Shown piece after piece: positions 58,845-60,000 of a DNA stretch of 60,000 nt (positions are counted from its first letter, which is position 1; the number at the start of each line of letters is the position of its first letter). Source of the stretch: Bugula neritina (taxonomy: Eukaryota; Bryozoa; Gymnolaemata; Cheilostomatida; Bugulidae); NCBI GenBank assembly GCA_964035545.1, contig OZ037765.1, positions 13,574,698-13,634,697 of the forward strand, read 5' to 3'. Under the pieces are notes generated by a model. The model did no database searches, was not told the DNA's origin, and saw nothing but the letters and a program-made list of their open reading frames with translations. The position numbers and the translations under genes are program-made.

Positions 58845-60000
58845 TTATGCTGAATCTCGGTCAACAAGTAATAAGTCATTAAAATGACCTTCTGCAATAA
58901 GCTGAGAATACTGTTCTTGCGAGAAAAGCTCAATGTTGGCCACTTGATGAGGATAATCACATTCTATGTCTTTGAATGCTTGGCTGAGCACTACTGCCTG
59001 GTAGATAGGACCATCAAATCCTGGAATCTCTTCGCTGTCTACTACTTTGCCAACAAACATTCCAGCTGGCTTAAACTGAGCTCCAACCTTCACATAGACT
59101 AAACTTCCACAATCTCCTCCAACTAGACTCCTAATACACAGCAAATCATGAGAATAAGACATTTGGCAATTTTTATTAATTAATAAAAAAAGTGAAAAAG
59201 AAATCATGATTATTTAAATTAAAACAACTTTATTCTTTTTGGTTATTTTCTCTCTCTGGAAAAAACCGTTTAAGGACTTTTTAAAATTTAAAGTATAGGT
59301 ATACTACGTCTTACTCATGCGGTCTCAACTTACAAATTAGCTCCAGTCATGACTGGTGACACCAACACAAAGGTCATGTGGTGACCTAATTTTTGACCAT
59401 TTCTTTGATAGCGTCTGGAAACAACCCTTCCTAGTATACCCTTGACTATCAAATCCTTTCCAGCCAGCTCTTGCAGATCTCCTTCGGTAGGGATTTGTAA
59501 AAGTTCCGTTGAAAATGGGTTTTTCTGTTTCTGAATGCCATTTATCTTATTTGTAGGTATTTCTCGAAAAAAGGTTTGAAGCCTCTTATCTAAGATATTT
59601 TGCAAATACGAAACCTGCTTGTGGTTAATTTGAAGAAGTGCCAAATCATTCATGAACTTGTGAGGACAGTGTGATTCATATTGAGAACCACACTTTAGTT
59701 CTGGACATTCTGGTTGTTGTTGTGATTCACTTCTAGTAAAGACAGATGTTAGTCGAGTGTACCAGTGGCGATAACTAAGCAACACTGGATGCTGCAAATC
59801 GGCAATTTTGAGGCTCTTTTGACTTTCCGTTTTTATGTAATATTGCCTTCTTGTAGATCTACTTTCAACTTGAGCTCTTACCCTTGAAATTGATGGCAGG
59901 TTTTCATCATCACTGTCATCATCAGACACATGGTTTAGATCACTTTGCTCTTCCTCAGTTTGACTATTAGATGGCTCTGTGCTGGAGGTCGTCTTTGATG
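58845..60000 (-). CDS. PA-clan protease-like protein, 3' exons (partial)
   Basis: Two minus-strand exons: 59334-60000, open to the window edge, and 58845-59130, ending at TAA. They join in frame across a GTAAGT donor and a TATTAG acceptor. The upstream exon begins with a Ser/Glu/Asp-rich tail (DDDSDDENL), then a folded-looking region with GILGRVVSRRY and HMTFVLVSPVMTG. The join creates GANLSLVGGDCGSLVYVKVG, followed by PAGMFVGKVVD. GDxGS-LV followed by a G-x-F-V-G strand is the nucleophile region of chymotrypsin-fold (PA clan) peptidases, here with Cys (codon 59109-59111) in place of Ser. The catalytic His and Asp would lie in upstream exons or in the part shown, and I cannot place them with confidence. 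It could be a cysteine-nucleophile protease or an inactive homologue. The 5' end is outside the window. Confidence 0.68.

Noticed and set aside
58845-59207. 120-codon frame starting MISFSLFLLI, which looks like a signal peptide
   Set aside because: The first 25 or so residues are intron read-through. A TATTAG acceptor at 59,131 joins the rest to the upstream exon, so the apparent signal peptide is not real.

Overview
The window is AT-rich, intron-rich animal nuclear DNA. Genes are split into short exons with GT..AG introns, intergenic spacers are long, and non-LTR retrotransposon remnants, DNA-transposon termini and simple repeats are common. There is no operon, rRNA or CRISPR structure. Protein content (SMIM14-like, ceramide-kinase-like, PA-clan protease-like) fits an invertebrate metazoan. 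A lophotrochozoan is a reasonable guess, but I cannot prove a species.

Left part (1-17.7 kb): mostly gene-poor sequence. On the minus strand a four-exon SMIM14 orthologue (coding exons between 5,220 and 8,374) is complete. Between 11.6 and 16.6 kb lie an E-box direct repeat, trinucleotide-rich DNA, a 5'-truncated LINE with an almost intact reverse transcriptase (12.5-14.58 kb), an ATAATC-type simple repeat and a decayed coding region of unknown origin.

Middle (17.7-26.9 kb): a complete 13-exon gene on the plus strand encodes a 704-residue ceramide kinase/CERK-like protein. It keeps the CxxxCxxC motif but has lost the usual glycine-rich nucleotide loop and reads GGDN in place of GGDG. Intron 7 holds an antisense 483-bp solo LTR with a heat-shock element, a TATA box and a poly(A) signal. 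The last intron is filled by a ~1.65-kb decamer minisatellite.

Right part (28.3-57 kb): a set of segmental duplications carries four copies of one unrecognised gene, three in direct order on the minus strand (A, B, C) and one inverted on the plus strand (D). The reconstructed gene has seven short exons. Copies A and C are complete and predict secreted proteins of 234 and 233 residues; B and D lack the signal-peptide exon. Copy D has an extra 226-bp intron that A-C lack. The duplications also carry paired ~1.3-kb TA-flanked inverted-repeat transposons, a GTGC microsatellite between exons 1 and 2, and long non-coding blocks. Copy B is interrupted by sequence that includes a second 5'-truncated LINE.

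Right edge (58.8-60 kb): the 3' end of a minus-strand gene for a chymotrypsin-fold (PA-clan) protein with a GDCGS motif, i.e. a cysteine where trypsin-like enzymes have serine. Exon joins were worked out by hand from splice sites and reading phase. None is backed by transcript data.
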